Shown piece by piece: positions 44,154 to 53,095 of a stretch of DNA of 64,000 nucleotides. The DNA comes from Dyadobacter alkalitolerans DSM 23607. GTDB taxonomy: Bacteria > Bacteroidota > Bacteroidia > Cytophagales > Spirosomataceae. Under the pieces are notes generated by a model. It did no database searches. It worked only from the letters and a program-made list of their open reading frames with translations, and was not told the DNA's origin. A program made the position numbers and the translations under genes. Location: positions 248,001 through 312,000 of the forward strand of contig NZ_AUAS01000005.1 of NCBI RefSeq assembly GCF_000428845.1. The letters run 5' to 3'. The stretch's first letter is position 1. Each line of letters begins with the position of its first letter.

Positions 44154-45125
44154 ATGAACACACAAGCCATCCTGAAAGCTTTCGTCGAGAAGGCCGTAAT
44201 ATCCGAAGAACAAGCTTTAATCATAGCCGATTTCGAGCAAAAAAAGGCGTTTTCTCTACATTGGGAACTGCGCTCGATCCTCTACCTGGGCATTGTTTTG
44301 TTCAGCTCCGGCATCGGGGTCATTATTTATGAGAACATAGACACCATCGGTCATCAGGTGATTATCGCTTTGATTGCCGCATTTACAGCCTGGTGCTTTT
44401 ATTACACTTACAAGCATGCGCTTCCTTACCGCAACGAAAAAGTCAGAAATCCCAAAAAACTCGCCGATTACATTCTGCTGCTCGGCTGCACGACGTTCCT
44501 GGTTCTGGAAGGTTACCTCCAATTTCAATACAATATTTTCGGGACGCGCTACGGACTCGCGATCATTATTCCGACGCTGATTTTCTTTTTCTGCGCTTAC
44601 CGTTTCGATCACAAAGGAGCTCTTTCCATGGCCATTACGGGACTTGCATCTTGGCTTGGTCTTACTGTGGCGCCGCTGGCTGTGCTTTCACAAAATGACT
44701 TTACGGATAACCGCTTACTCGCTACGGCTGTCATTCTCGGCACGGTTCTGTGCGCATTCGGCTGGGCATCAGAGAAACGGAACATTAAACAGCACTTTGC
44801 ATTTACCTATATTTTCCTGGGAGGTAATCTGGCCGTTCTGGCAGCAATGACCGGCATTTTCAGCGATCGCGCCGAATTCATCTACATGCTCATCGGACTG
44901 GCCCTTTCCGCATTCTTTGTCCAGCGCGCCCGCCTCACACAATCACTCATTTTCCTGCTCATGGGCGTCGTGTATGGCTACATAATCCTTACACATCTTA
45001 TTTTCTCCAATATCGTTTCAGAAGACGCTTCTTTCGTTTTCGGGACTTTTTACTTCACATTCACCAGCATAGGCGTTGTTTTCTTTCTGCTCAATTTTAA
45101 AAAATTCTTAGGGATCAAAAAATGA
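44154..45125 (+). CDS. DUF2157 multi-pass membrane protein
   Basis: 323 residues. A soluble N-terminal 35 residues (AILKAFVEKAVISEEQALII) is followed by about ten hydrophobic helices. The N-terminal helical motif plus membrane domain is typical of DUF2157, a family without known function. The C-terminus ends NFKKFLGIKK. Its stop overlaps the next start by 4 bp (ATGA at 45122-45125), so the two membrane proteins are translationally coupled and probably form a unit. Confidence 0.8.
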   Translation: MNTQAILKAFVEKAVISEEQALIIADFEQKKAFSLHWELRSILYLGIVLFSSGIGVIIYENIDTIGHQVIIALIAAFTAWCFYYTYKHALPYRNEKVRNPKKLADYILLLGCTTFLVLEGYLQFQYNIFGTRYGLAIIIPTLIFFFCAYRFDHKGALSMAITGLASWLGLTVAPLAVLSQNDFTDNRLLATAVILGTVLCAFGWASEKRNIKQHFAFTYIFLGGNLAVLAAMTGIFSDRAEFIYMLIGLALSAFFVQRARLTQSLIFLLMGVVYGYIILTHLIFSNIVSEDASFVFGTFYFTFTSIGVVFFLLNFKKFLGIKK

Positions 45126-46267
45126 AAAAAGCCTACAACGAAACCTGGATTGAAAATCTGCACATTCTCAATAAAGCCGAACACTGGGCTGCTAAGAAGC
45201 TGCTGACCAAAGAACAGCTCGACCAGGCAGAAAAAGCATTTCCCCAGCAATTTTACCGGCCCGGCATTTTTGTAAAAATAGGGCTGTTCATTTTCACACT
45301 GATCGCCTGTTCTTTTGCCTCGGGGTTTATATCCATGTTCATCATTGGCGACGGCGGGCAGGAAAATATTTCCATCATCAGCCTTTTCTGCATGGCAGGC
45401 TTCCTTTTCTTTTTGGAATTTTTGATCAAAAAAAGGAGCTTATACCATTCAGGAACCGACAATGCACTGCTTTATGCTGCCCTGGGCGCTGCAGCAATCC
45501 CCATCTTATCGCTTTTTCAGGATCTCCAAGTCTGGCAATTCTGCATCATTTTCTTTGCGATCACATTTGCCGCCACACTCCGTTACGCAGATCTGCTGAC
45601 GGCTGCCGGCTCCTTCCTCGTATTGATTTTAATGTTGGGAGATATTATGATGAAGTTTCCGATCGGCAAAGCGATCCTTCCTTTCGGCGTAATGATCCTC
45701 TCCGCGCTGGTTTATATGATCGTGAGAAAAATCAAAAGCAGCTATTACCACGACTGCCGAAAACTGACTGAAATTCTGGCACTTGCTACGTTTTACCTGG
45801 GCGGGAATTATCTGGTTGTCCGCGAAGGCAATGCCATGCTGAATGACTTGAATTTGCCTTTCTCACCTCAAATCCCTTTCGCTCCAATCTTCTATTTTTT
45901 CACAATCGGCATCCCCGTTGCGTACATAATTTTTGGATTGAAAAAATACGACCGTGTTCTGCTGATTACCGGGTTACTTGCGCTGGCATTGTCCGTTTAC
46001 ACTTATAAACATTATTTCAGCCCGTTTACGCCTGCACAGGAACTGGCGATAGCCGGAATGGCCATGATTATCCTGTCTGCTGCTGTAATTAAATATCTGC
46101 ATACGCCCAAACACGGCTTATCCGATGAGCAGGAAGGCAAACGTAAGCTGGCCAATCTGGAAGCCATTTTAGTGGCGCAACATCTTGGTCAGACGCCGGG
46201 TGAGGATGGCAATGTTGAATTTGGCGGTGGAAATTTTGGCGGCGGCGGCTCGGGAGAGACCTATTAA
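45122..46267 (+). CDS. Multi-pass membrane protein, partner of DUF2157, with Gly-rich tail
   Basis: 381 residues. It starts with a soluble DUF2157-like helix pair (ILNKAEHWAAKKLLTKEQLD), then has about ten membrane helices and a soluble helix (KRKLANLEAILVAQHLG). It ends in a short tail EFGGGNFGGGGSGETY. Gly-rich FGGGGxSG tails like this are known on TPM-domain and DUF2207 membrane proteins, but no such domain is visible here. It is coupled to the upstream DUF2157 gene. Function unknown. Confidence 0.75.
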   Translation: MKKAYNETWIENLHILNKAEHWAAKKLLTKEQLDQAEKAFPQQFYRPGIFVKIGLFIFTLIACSFASGFISMFIIGDGGQENISIISLFCMAGFLFFLEFLIKKRSLYHSGTDNALLYAALGAAAIPILSLFQDLQVWQFCIIFFAITFAATLRYADLLTAAGSFLVLILMLGDIMMKFPIGKAILPFGVMILSALVYMIVRKIKSSYYHDCRKLTEILALATFYLGGNYLVVREGNAMLNDLNLPFSPQIPFAPIFYFFTIGIPVAYIIFGLKKYDRVLLITGLLALALSVYTYKHYFSPFTPAQELAIAGMAMIILSAAVIKYLHTPKHGLSDEQEGKRKLANLEAILVAQHLGQTPGEDGNVEFGGGNFGGGGSGETY

Positions 46268-46319
46268 TTGGGCAAAAATTCAGAACTTAGCCAGGTACTT
46301 TTCTTGCTTAGTCCTAAAA

Positions 46320-47297
46320 ATGAAAAAACCTATTTTGTCCATTGCGCTGCTTTTATGCGGCATCAGCACTTTTGCGCAAACCATCCAAAAAACCGCAGGC
46401 AACCCCGTCTTTCCGGGATGGTATGCTGATCCTGAGGGGATTATCTTTAACAAAAAGTTTTACATTTATCCCACATTTTCTGCACCGTACGAGCAGCAAG
46501 TTTTCTTGGATGCCTTTTCGTCCGAAGACCTGGTAACCTGGAAAAAACATCCTGCTATCCTGGACACAGCGGCCATCAAATGGGCCAAGCGCGCGGTATG
46601 GGCTCCTTCCATCATACAAAAAGACAAAAAATATTATCTCTTTTTCGGTGCCAATGACATTCAGAATGATCAGGAGAAAGGCGGCATCGGCGTGGCCGTT
46701 TCGGACAGCCCGGAAGGCCCTTTCAAAGATCATTTGGGAAAACCGCTGATCGACAAATTCCACAACGGTGCACAGCCCATCGACCAATTTGTGTTCAAGG
46801 ACAAGGACGGTCAGTATTACTTGTTTTACGGTGGCTGGAAGCATTGCAATGTGGCGAAGCTTAATAAGGATTTTACCGGCTTTGTCCCTTTTGAAGACGG
46901 CACCATTTTCCGCGAAATAACGCCCGACAACTACGTGGAAGGCCCATTTATGTTTATTAAAAATGGAAAATATTACTTCATGTGGTCCGAGGGCGGATGG
47001 ACAGGCCCTAATTATTCGGTTGCCTATGCCATTGCGGACTCTCCTTTCGGGCCTTTCAAAAGAGTGGGAACAATATTGAAGCAGGACCCACAAGTGGCAA
47101 GAGGCGCGGGACACCATTCCGTGATCCAGATTCCGGGCAAAGATCAATATTACATTGTATACCACAGACGCCCGTTGACAGAAACCGATGGTAATCACCG
47201 CGAAACATGCATTGATGTCATGACATTCAATGATAAAGGTGAAATTAACCCCGTCAAAATCACCAAAGAAGGTGTCGGCCCGGTCACATTGAAGTGA
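46320..47297 (+). CDS. Glycoside hydrolase family 43-like secreted enzyme
   Basis: 325 residues from the ATG at 46320 (MKKPILSIALLLCGISTFAQ, a signal peptide). A frame to 46185 overlaps the previous gene. The five-bladed GH43 fold is supported by the catalytic Asp in FPGWYADPE, the second Asp in AQPIDQFVF and the acid Glu in NYVEGPFMF. GH43 enzymes mostly cleave arabinose- or xylose-containing glycans; the substrate is open. There is no SusC/SusD pair nearby. It is followed by an esterase-like type IX-secreted protein. Confidence 0.9.
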   Translation: MKKPILSIALLLCGISTFAQTIQKTAGNPVFPGWYADPEGIIFNKKFYIYPTFSAPYEQQVFLDAFSSEDLVTWKKHPAILDTAAIKWAKRAVWAPSIIQKDKKYYLFFGANDIQNDQEKGGIGVAVSDSPEGPFKDHLGKPLIDKFHNGAQPIDQFVFKDKDGQYYLFYGGWKHCNVAKLNKDFTGFVPFEDGTIFREITPDNYVEGPFMFIKNGKYYFMWSEGGWTGPNYSVAYAIADSPFGPFKRVGTILKQDPQVARGAGHHSVIQIPGKDQYYIVYHRRPLTETDGNHRETCIDVMTFNDKGEINPVKITKEGVGPVTLK

Positions 47298-47338
47298 TGA
47301 AAGCCGATTAAACTTCATTCAAGATACTAATGCACAGC

Positions 47339-47381
47339 GCAACTGACTATATTTGTTTCTTATCAATAAAAAGTCAGTTGC
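47339..47381. promoter_or_regulatory. Inverted repeat around a promoter-like box before the type IX esterase gene
   Basis: GCAACTGACT (47339-47348) and AGTCAGTTGC (47372-47381) are a perfect 10-bp inverted repeat, centres 33 bp apart. TATATTTG, a -7-like box, is at 47348-47355 between them. It could be an operator or a long-loop terminator of the GH43 gene. Confidence 0.4.
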
Positions 47382-47383
47382 CT

Positions 47384-49432
47384 GTGAAATTGAATTTTCT
47401 ACCTCTAAGAATTCTGAGACCGCTTTCTCATTTTAGCTTCAAGTTCTTTCTATTTTTTGCTGCAACTGCATTTTCAGGCAACATCGTTAATGCGCAACGC
47501 TTCTCTTCCGTTGTATTCAGCAAGCTCCCCCAGGATTTACAGTTATATCCGCGCAATGCACAAAGCGAAGCCGTAATCCCTATCTCCGGTTTTACAGAAA
47601 CGGCGGGCTATAATTACATCTCTGTCCAGGTTTTCAGAAATGAAACTTTGCAAAAATACCTGCGGGCAAACCTCGTATATGACAAGGGTATTGGCTCTTT
47701 TACTACCGAAGCGAAGATCAAAGCCGAGCTTGCCAATTATCATTTTAAAGTATATCTCTGCAAAACCAACGATTCCACAATGGTCGTGGAGAGAAAGAAT
47801 GTTGTCAGCGGGGATGTGTATGTGCTTTCCGGGCAATCCAATTCAACCGGTTTTTTCACCGAAACCGACACCAGCACTTTTTCCCGCACTTTTGGCAAAA
47901 TTACGGCTGACCTCAACACCGGACCTTACAATGCTGCCGACACATTATGGGCGTTTTCCAATCAGGATCATTATGATTACGGCGTAGGCACAATGGGTCT
48001 GGAGATCCAGAAACAACTGATCCGGCAGTCCGGCGTTCCCAATTGCCTTATTAACGCAGGTTTTCACTGGTCATCAGCTTTCGCACAGGCACAACGGACT
48101 GAAAGCAATCCCGCCGACCTCCGTAACGGTTATGGCCGGATGCTCTACCGCTTGCAAAAAGGCGGAATGGCCAGCGCTGTGAAAGCGTACATTTTTCGCC
48201 AGGGTGAAACGGAGGCTTACCACGAAGGCGGCAACTGGCCGGACAATTTCGCCGTGCTGCGAAATAACTTAAAAAAAGACCTGCCAAGCCTGGGCAAAAT
48301 CTATGTGTTCCAGATCGATGTGATCTATTTTGCATCATCTGTTGGCGCGGAAGTGAGGGATTACCAGCGCAGGTTGCCTAGCATTTACCCGGAGCTCCGA
48401 TCCCTGGCAACAGTAGGAACGCAGCAATTTGACGGATTGCACTATGGAAAAGAAGGGAACAAGCAGGGCGGCCTGGAACTGTCCAGAATGATAGCCCGCG
48501 ATTTTTATGGCTTAAAGGATACGGCGAACATTAACTCGCCCAATATCAGGAAGATATTTTATAAAACGCCGGAAAGAAAACAGGTGATACTGGTCTTCGA
48601 TGAAGGTCAGGAGCTTGTATATCCTGAGCCTTACAAGCCCAATGGCCAGGTCACCCTGGACATGAAGGATTTTTTCTATTTCAATGGTGAATCCGGTTCT
48701 GTTGCCTCTGCAAAAGCAGATGGTAACCGCATTATTCTGGAATTAAAAGCTCCTCAGCAAGCCACGACAATGGACCTGATGCCTATGTACACGCCTGAAA
48801 ACGGCCCTTACTATCCGCTGAATGGTCCATTTATCAAAAATAAGTTGGGCATGCGCGCTTTCACTTTCTTCAAGGTGCCGATTGGTGAAAGTCTGGCAAC
48901 ACCCGAGCTGGCAGCCGAGATTGAATCCACCGGAGGCGGCGTAAAACTTTCCTGGAAGAAAGTGAATGCAGTTTCTCAATTCGTGCTGGAAAGAAAACGC
49001 GAAGACGAGCCTGACTACAAGACAATTGCAACTCTGGACAGCGCAACTTATGCTTATCTTGATAAAAATTCTGCTGAGTCAAAAAAAATAAATTACAGGG
49101 TAAAGGGCATAAGTAATGCTTCTGAATCAGCGGATTATGGTTATGCAGAAGTGGAATACGAACTGATAACCGGAGTTGAAAAGGATGATGAAGCCGTGTT
49201 CACAGTGTTTCCTAACCCTGCCAGGAAAGGCGAACAGGTGACGGTTAGAATGAAAAAGCCGGTCAATGGAACATTGTCATTAATCAATGTTAATGGCCAG
49301 TCACTGAGCGACGAGCGTATCTTGCGAAGTGATGAAGCATTCATCCGCATTCCCGAAAATGCAGCAGGCAACCATATCGTCAGATTGAAAGCCGGGGACA
49401 AAATCTGGTCCCAAAAAGTGCATGTGCGATAG
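47384..49432 (+). CDS. Sialate O-acetylesterase-like (SGNH) protein with type IX secretion tail
   Basis: 682 residues from a GTG at 47384, chosen because a -7-like box at 47348-47355 would put transcription start after the upstream ATG at 47330 (which would give 700 residues). The N-terminal hydrophobic stretch FKFFLFFAATAFSGNIVNAQ is a signal peptide. A SASA/SGNH esterase domain has the nucleophile in VLSGQSNSTGF and a late FDGLHYGKEGN block, with the catalytic His as in family members. A fibronectin type III-like stretch follows near 545-600, and the C-terminal 80 residues (VFPNPARKGEQVTV to HVR) are a type IX sorting domain. It may deacetylate surface glycans with the GH43 enzyme. Confidence 0.8.
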   Translation: MKLNFLPLRILRPLSHFSFKFFLFFAATAFSGNIVNAQRFSSVVFSKLPQDLQLYPRNAQSEAVIPISGFTETAGYNYISVQVFRNETLQKYLRANLVYDKGIGSFTTEAKIKAELANYHFKVYLCKTNDSTMVVERKNVVSGDVYVLSGQSNSTGFFTETDTSTFSRTFGKITADLNTGPYNAADTLWAFSNQDHYDYGVGTMGLEIQKQLIRQSGVPNCLINAGFHWSSAFAQAQRTESNPADLRNGYGRMLYRLQKGGMASAVKAYIFRQGETEAYHEGGNWPDNFAVLRNNLKKDLPSLGKIYVFQIDVIYFASSVGAEVRDYQRRLPSIYPELRSLATVGTQQFDGLHYGKEGNKQGGLELSRMIARDFYGLKDTANINSPNIRKIFYKTPERKQVILVFDEGQELVYPEPYKPNGQVTLDMKDFFYFNGESGSVASAKADGNRIILELKAPQQATTMDLMPMYTPENGPYYPLNGPFIKNKLGMRAFTFFKVPIGESLATPELAAEIESTGGGVKLSWKKVNAVSQFVLERKREDEPDYKTIATLDSATYAYLDKNSAESKKINYRVKGISNASESADYGYAEVEYELITGVEKDDEAVFTVFPNPARKGEQVTVRMKKPVNGTLSLINVNGQSLSDERILRSDEAFIRIPENAAGNHIVRLKAGDKIWSQKVHVR

Positions 49433-49519
49433 TAAGGCGTAGAAAGGGGCATTACAGGCCGAACAATTTGTTTGTGGGAAATTAAAAACGATATTTAGAA
49501 AATTTTTTTGCACCTATAA

Positions 49520-50581
49520 ATGCACTCTTTTAAATACGCACTGGAAATCTTCGGCGCCATAATCGTCTTGTTTTCCGTTATACCGCTCATTCGCAATGAC
49601 TTCTGGGCGTTCCGGGTTTTTGAATATCCCAGGATTCAAAAATTATTCGTCAACCTGCTGATCGTCATCCTTTACATTTTGCTGTTCGGGATGAGCGGCA
49701 CGTTTGAAAAAATCTTTACTGCTGTCATCATTGCGAATGCGCTCTATCTGATGTATCAGATCTTCCCATTCACATTTCTAGCCAAAAAAGCGCTTTTAAA
49801 AGTTTCCAATCAGGATCCGGATAACCAGATCAGCATCATTTCATCCAATGTTTTTCAGGATAATAAAAACACTGCCGGATGCATTGCAATGCTGAAAAGG
49901 TACGATCCCGATGTTATTTTGCTGCTTGAGACAGACCAGTACTGGAACGATGGCGTGCAGGAGCTTAATGAGAAATATCCGCATCAAGTGCTTGTGCCTC
50001 TGGAAAATACCTATGGTATGCTCCTTTATTCCAAACTGGAACTGGTGGGCGCGGAAGTCCGCTATCTTGTTGATGAAGAGATCCCTTCCATTAAAACGCA
50101 GGTAAAACTTGCCTCCGGAAAACTGATCCAATTGTACTGCGTACACCCTACTCCGCCAGTGCCGGGAGAAAATATGTATTCCACAGAAAGGGACAAAGAA
50201 TTGCTGCTGGTTGCCAAGGAAGTGAAAGGCAAAAATGCCCCCATCATTGTCGTAGGCGACCTGAATGACGTCGCTTGGTCGTATACGACGAATTTATTTA
50301 CAAAAATTAGCGGATTACTGGATCCGAGACGCGGAAGAGGCTTTTTCAATACTTTTCATGCTAAATATCCTTTCCTGAGATTCCCCCTCGACCACGTTTT
50401 TTGCTCCACCGATTTTAAGCTGCTTCACCTGAAAAGGCTCGAAAACTTTAATTCCGATCACTTCCCTATCCTCATTGCATTGCAGTATGAAGAACTGGCG
50501 GATTTGCAACAGGAAGAACCGGAAGCAGATCAGGAAGAAAAAGAGCTCGCGGAAGAAAAGATTAATAAGGTTACCGAATAA
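49520..50581 (+). CDS. Membrane-anchored endonuclease/exonuclease/phosphatase family protein
   Basis: 353 residues. Three N-terminal hydrophobic helices (about 8-95) precede an EEP domain (about 105-320), with SSNVFQDN (Asn), ILLLETD (Glu), VVGDLNDVAW (Asp-x-Asn) and SDHFPILI (Asp-His), the metal and catalytic residues of the DNase I/sphingomyelinase fold. The active site would lie on one side of the membrane. The last 35 residues are Glu-rich and Gln-rich. The substrate, whether lipid, phosphate or nucleic acid, is unknown. Confidence 0.87.
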   Translation: MHSFKYALEIFGAIIVLFSVIPLIRNDFWAFRVFEYPRIQKLFVNLLIVILYILLFGMSGTFEKIFTAVIIANALYLMYQIFPFTFLAKKALLKVSNQDPDNQISIISSNVFQDNKNTAGCIAMLKRYDPDVILLLETDQYWNDGVQELNEKYPHQVLVPLENTYGMLLYSKLELVGAEVRYLVDEEIPSIKTQVKLASGKLIQLYCVHPTPPVPGENMYSTERDKELLLVAKEVKGKNAPIIVVGDLNDVAWSYTTNLFTKISGLLDPRRGRGFFNTFHAKYPFLRFPLDHVFCSTDFKLLHLKRLENFNSDHFPILIALQYEELADLQQEEPEADQEEKELAEEKINKVTE

Positions 50582-50649
50582 AGTGACTGTACATTGCAGG
50601 AGTAAGTAAATCCTGCTGGCAGTGGGATTGGAATGATTTTTGTGACAGC

Positions 50650-50669
50650 ACTTCATGATTACATGAAGT
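50650..50669. promoter_or_regulatory. 20-bp palindrome upstream of the EcsC-mla genes
   Basis: ACTTCATG-ATTA-CATGAAGT, a perfect 8-bp inverted repeat with a 4-nt centre, 41 nt before the EcsC start. A TTG at 50671 and a TAATCTTTTG at 50693 follow, a weak promoter pattern. It may be an operator. Confidence 0.4.
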
Positions 50670-50709
50670 ATTGATTCCCTTCTATCCCACTTTAATCTTT
50701 TGTTTAAAT

Positions 50710-51492
50710 ATGCATTACCAGACATATGAGGAAACAATAACGCCTGAATTGCATAAATGGCAGCAAAAGATGCAAAAGCGGCCAAATCTGGTAGATAGGA
50801 CATCAAAAGCGGTTCAGGACAAAATCAATGATATTATTCCGGATAAGGTTCATGCCGTGATCACTTCTACGATCAAACAAATGACGCGTGCCGTGCTCAC
50901 CGGAGCAGAATTTACTACAGCGCTGCCGGCACCCAAGAGCTCACTGGAAGAAATTGAAAGAGAAGTTTCCAGGCGCATTGAATTTTATAAAAAAGCAGGA
51001 GCCGCAGAAGGTGGCATTATCGGCGCAGGCGGATTTGTACTTGCATTGGCAGAATTTCCGATCCTGATCGCTATTAAAATGAAGCTTCTGTTTGAAATTT
51101 CCGCATTATACGGGCATTCAGCGGAAGATTATCGGGAACGACTTTTTATCCTTCATATTTTTCAGCTGACATTTTCCAGCCAGAAACAGCGCCAGAAAGT
51201 GTTTGAGCAAATCATTCAATGGCAGGAGAAAAGCCAGGGGCTTCCTTCCGACATTCACCAGTTCGACTGGAAAACATTTCAACAGGAATACAGGGATTAC
51301 ATTGACCTCGCGAAAATGGCGCAGCTGATTCCCGGAATCGGTGCAGCTGTGGGCGTCATTGTGAACTACCGGCTCCTGAATCAATTAGGCAAAACAGCGA
51401 TGAATGCTTACCGCATGCGCTGGTTTGAAGAGCGGACATTACCGGCCGCGAGAATACAAGCACAATTGCCGTCACCGGCTCACAACCAATAA
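50710..51492 (+). CDS. EcsC family protein
   Basis: 260 residues from the ATG at 50710 (MHYQTYEETITPELHKWQQK); a frame to 50671 adds 13 residues. EcsC-type motifs include KKAGAAEGGIIGAGGFVLALAEFPILI with a hydrophobic core, and a later QLIPGIGAAVGVIVNYRLLN. The family occurs beside transport genes in many bacteria, and a role with the adjacent lipid ABC transporter is inferred. The gap to mlaE is 48 bp. Confidence 0.85.
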   Translation: MHYQTYEETITPELHKWQQKMQKRPNLVDRTSKAVQDKINDIIPDKVHAVITSTIKQMTRAVLTGAEFTTALPAPKSSLEEIEREVSRRIEFYKKAGAAEGGIIGAGGFVLALAEFPILIAIKMKLLFEISALYGHSAEDYRERLFILHIFQLTFSSQKQRQKVFEQIIQWQEKSQGLPSDIHQFDWKTFQQEYRDYIDLAKMAQLIPGIGAAVGVIVNYRLLNQLGKTAMNAYRMRWFEERTLPAARIQAQLPSPAHNQ

Positions 51493-51540
51493 AGTATACC
51501 AATAAGAGTTACCCTTTGATCCACTTTGCATAAAAATTGA

Positions 51541-52329
51541 ATGAGCGCCAATCAAAAGGAAAAAGTTTATACAAAAGGCCTGGATTCGGCTTTACTGGCA
51601 GTTTACAACGGTTACGTGTTTTTCCTGCGTTTTTTCCGGGAAGCCTTTCGCGGCCGGATGGAATTTCAGGAACTGGTCAAACAATGTTACGCAATCGGCA
51701 ATAAATCATTGCTGCTGATCGGGCTTACAGGCTTCATTACCGGGATGGTATTTACCAAGCAATCCCGCCCGTCACTGGCTGAATTTGGCGCTGTTTCCTG
51801 GCTGCCGTCATTGGTTGCGATAGCCATTGTGCGTGCCCTGGCCGCATTGGTTACTGCATTGATCAGTGCGGGAAAGGTTGGGTCCAGCATTGGCGCCGAG
51901 CTGGGTTCCATGCGGGTGACCGAGCAAATCGACGCTATGGAGGTTTCGGCTGTTAATCCTTTCAAATTTTTGGTTGTAACCCGCGTGCTCGCATCTACGA
52001 TCACGATTCCGATCCTTATGTTTTATTGTACGGGCGTAGCGCTTATGGGTGCTTTTCTGAACGTTACATTGAACGAGGGCACGAGTTTCAGGGCGTTTTT
52101 TGAAAATGCTTTTGAACAGATCACTTTCCTGGATGTAGGAACCTCGCTGGTGAAAGCCATTGCTTATGGATTTACTATCGGGATTGTGGGTTGTTACCAG
52201 GGATATAATGCGAGCAAAGGAACGGAAGGCGTGGGTAAGGCTGCGAATTCGGCGGTCGTAATTTCCATGTTCCTGATCTTCATTGAGGAGGTCATTATTG
52301 TGCAGGTATCGAATTATTTCAGAATATAA
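51541..52329 (+). CDS. MlaE-type ABC permease
   Basis: 262 residues, five to six membrane helices, with the MlaE/Ttg2B signature (FITGMVFTKQSRPSLAEFGA, IGAELGSMRVTEQIDAMEVS). It is the inner membrane permease of a lipid transport system that shuttles phospholipid between membranes. It is followed immediately by the ATPase gene and then an MCE gene; there is no MlaA, MlaB or MlaC here. The Bacteroidota version usually has only these three parts. Confidence 0.92.
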   Translation: MSANQKEKVYTKGLDSALLAVYNGYVFFLRFFREAFRGRMEFQELVKQCYAIGNKSLLLIGLTGFITGMVFTKQSRPSLAEFGAVSWLPSLVAIAIVRALAALVTALISAGKVGSSIGAELGSMRVTEQIDAMEVSAVNPFKFLVVTRVLASTITIPILMFYCTGVALMGAFLNVTLNEGTSFRAFFENAFEQITFLDVGTSLVKAIAYGFTIGIVGCYQGYNASKGTEGVGKAANSAVVISMFLIFIEEVIIVQVSNYFRI

Positions 52330-52330
52330 A

Positions 52331-53095
52331 ATGGCAGAAATCAACCCGAACGAAGAGCCGGTCATTGAGATCAAAGATCTTTATAAATCATTTGGTGATC
52401 TGCACGTGCTTCAAGGAGTCAATTTGACGGTGGATAAAGGCGAGAATGTTGTAGTCCTCGGCCGGTCCGGAACGGGTAAGTCGGTTTTGATCAAAATCAT
52501 TGCCGGGTTATTGAAACAGGATAGCGGTGTTTGCAATGTGCTGGGCCGGGAAGTTTCTGAATTAAATCAGAAGGAGCTGACAGACATTCGCCTGAAAATC
52601 GGTTTTTCATTCCAGAACAGCGCATTGTACGATAGTATGACGGTGCGTGAAAACCTGGAATTTCCGCTGGTAAGGCACGTGAAGAATCTTTCAAAAGCGG
52701 AAATCAACGAACAGGTGGAATATGTGTTGGAGGCCGTCGGCCTGTTGCAGACCATTAACCAGGTGCCCTCGGAATTATCGGGAGGGCAAAGGAAGCGGAT
52801 CGGCATTGCCAGGACACTTATCCTGAAACCCGAAATCATGCTTTACGATGAGCCTACCGCCGGACTTGACCCCATAACCTGCCTCGAAATTAATGAGCTG
52901 ATCAATGAGGTGAAGGAAAAATATCACACAAGCTCTATCATCATTACCCACGACCTGACCTGCGCAAGAGAAACAGGTGACCGCATTGCTATGCTGCTGG
53001 ATGGCAAGTTCCTGAGACAGGGCACATTTGAAGAAGTATTTGCCACAGACGAAGAAAGAATCAAAAGTTTTTACGATTATAATTTTATTCAATAA
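52331..53095 (+). CDS. MlaF-type ABC ATPase
   Basis: 254 residues from the ATG at 52331 (MAEINPNEEPVIEIKDLYKS), one base after the MlaE stop. Walker A GRSGTGKS, the signature LSGGQRKRIG and Walker B MLYDEPTAGLDP are complete. It powers the lipid transporter with the MlaE permease and the MCE protein. The stop overlaps the MCE start (TAATGG). Confidence 0.93.
   Translation: MAEINPNEEPVIEIKDLYKSFGDLHVLQGVNLTVDKGENVVVLGRSGTGKSVLIKIIAGLLKQDSGVCNVLGREVSELNQKELTDIRLKIGFSFQNSALYDSMTVRENLEFPLVRHVKNLSKAEINEQVEYVLEAVGLLQTINQVPSELSGGQRKRIGIARTLILKPEIMLYDEPTAGLDPITCLEINELINEVKEKYHTSSIIITHDLTCARETGDRIAMLLDGKFLRQGTFEEVFATDEERIKSFYDYNFIQ

Noticed and set aside
46353-47318. 321-codon minus-strand frame opposite the GH43 gene
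   Set aside because: The plus strand encodes GH43 with all catalytic residues; the antisense product has no recognisable motif.
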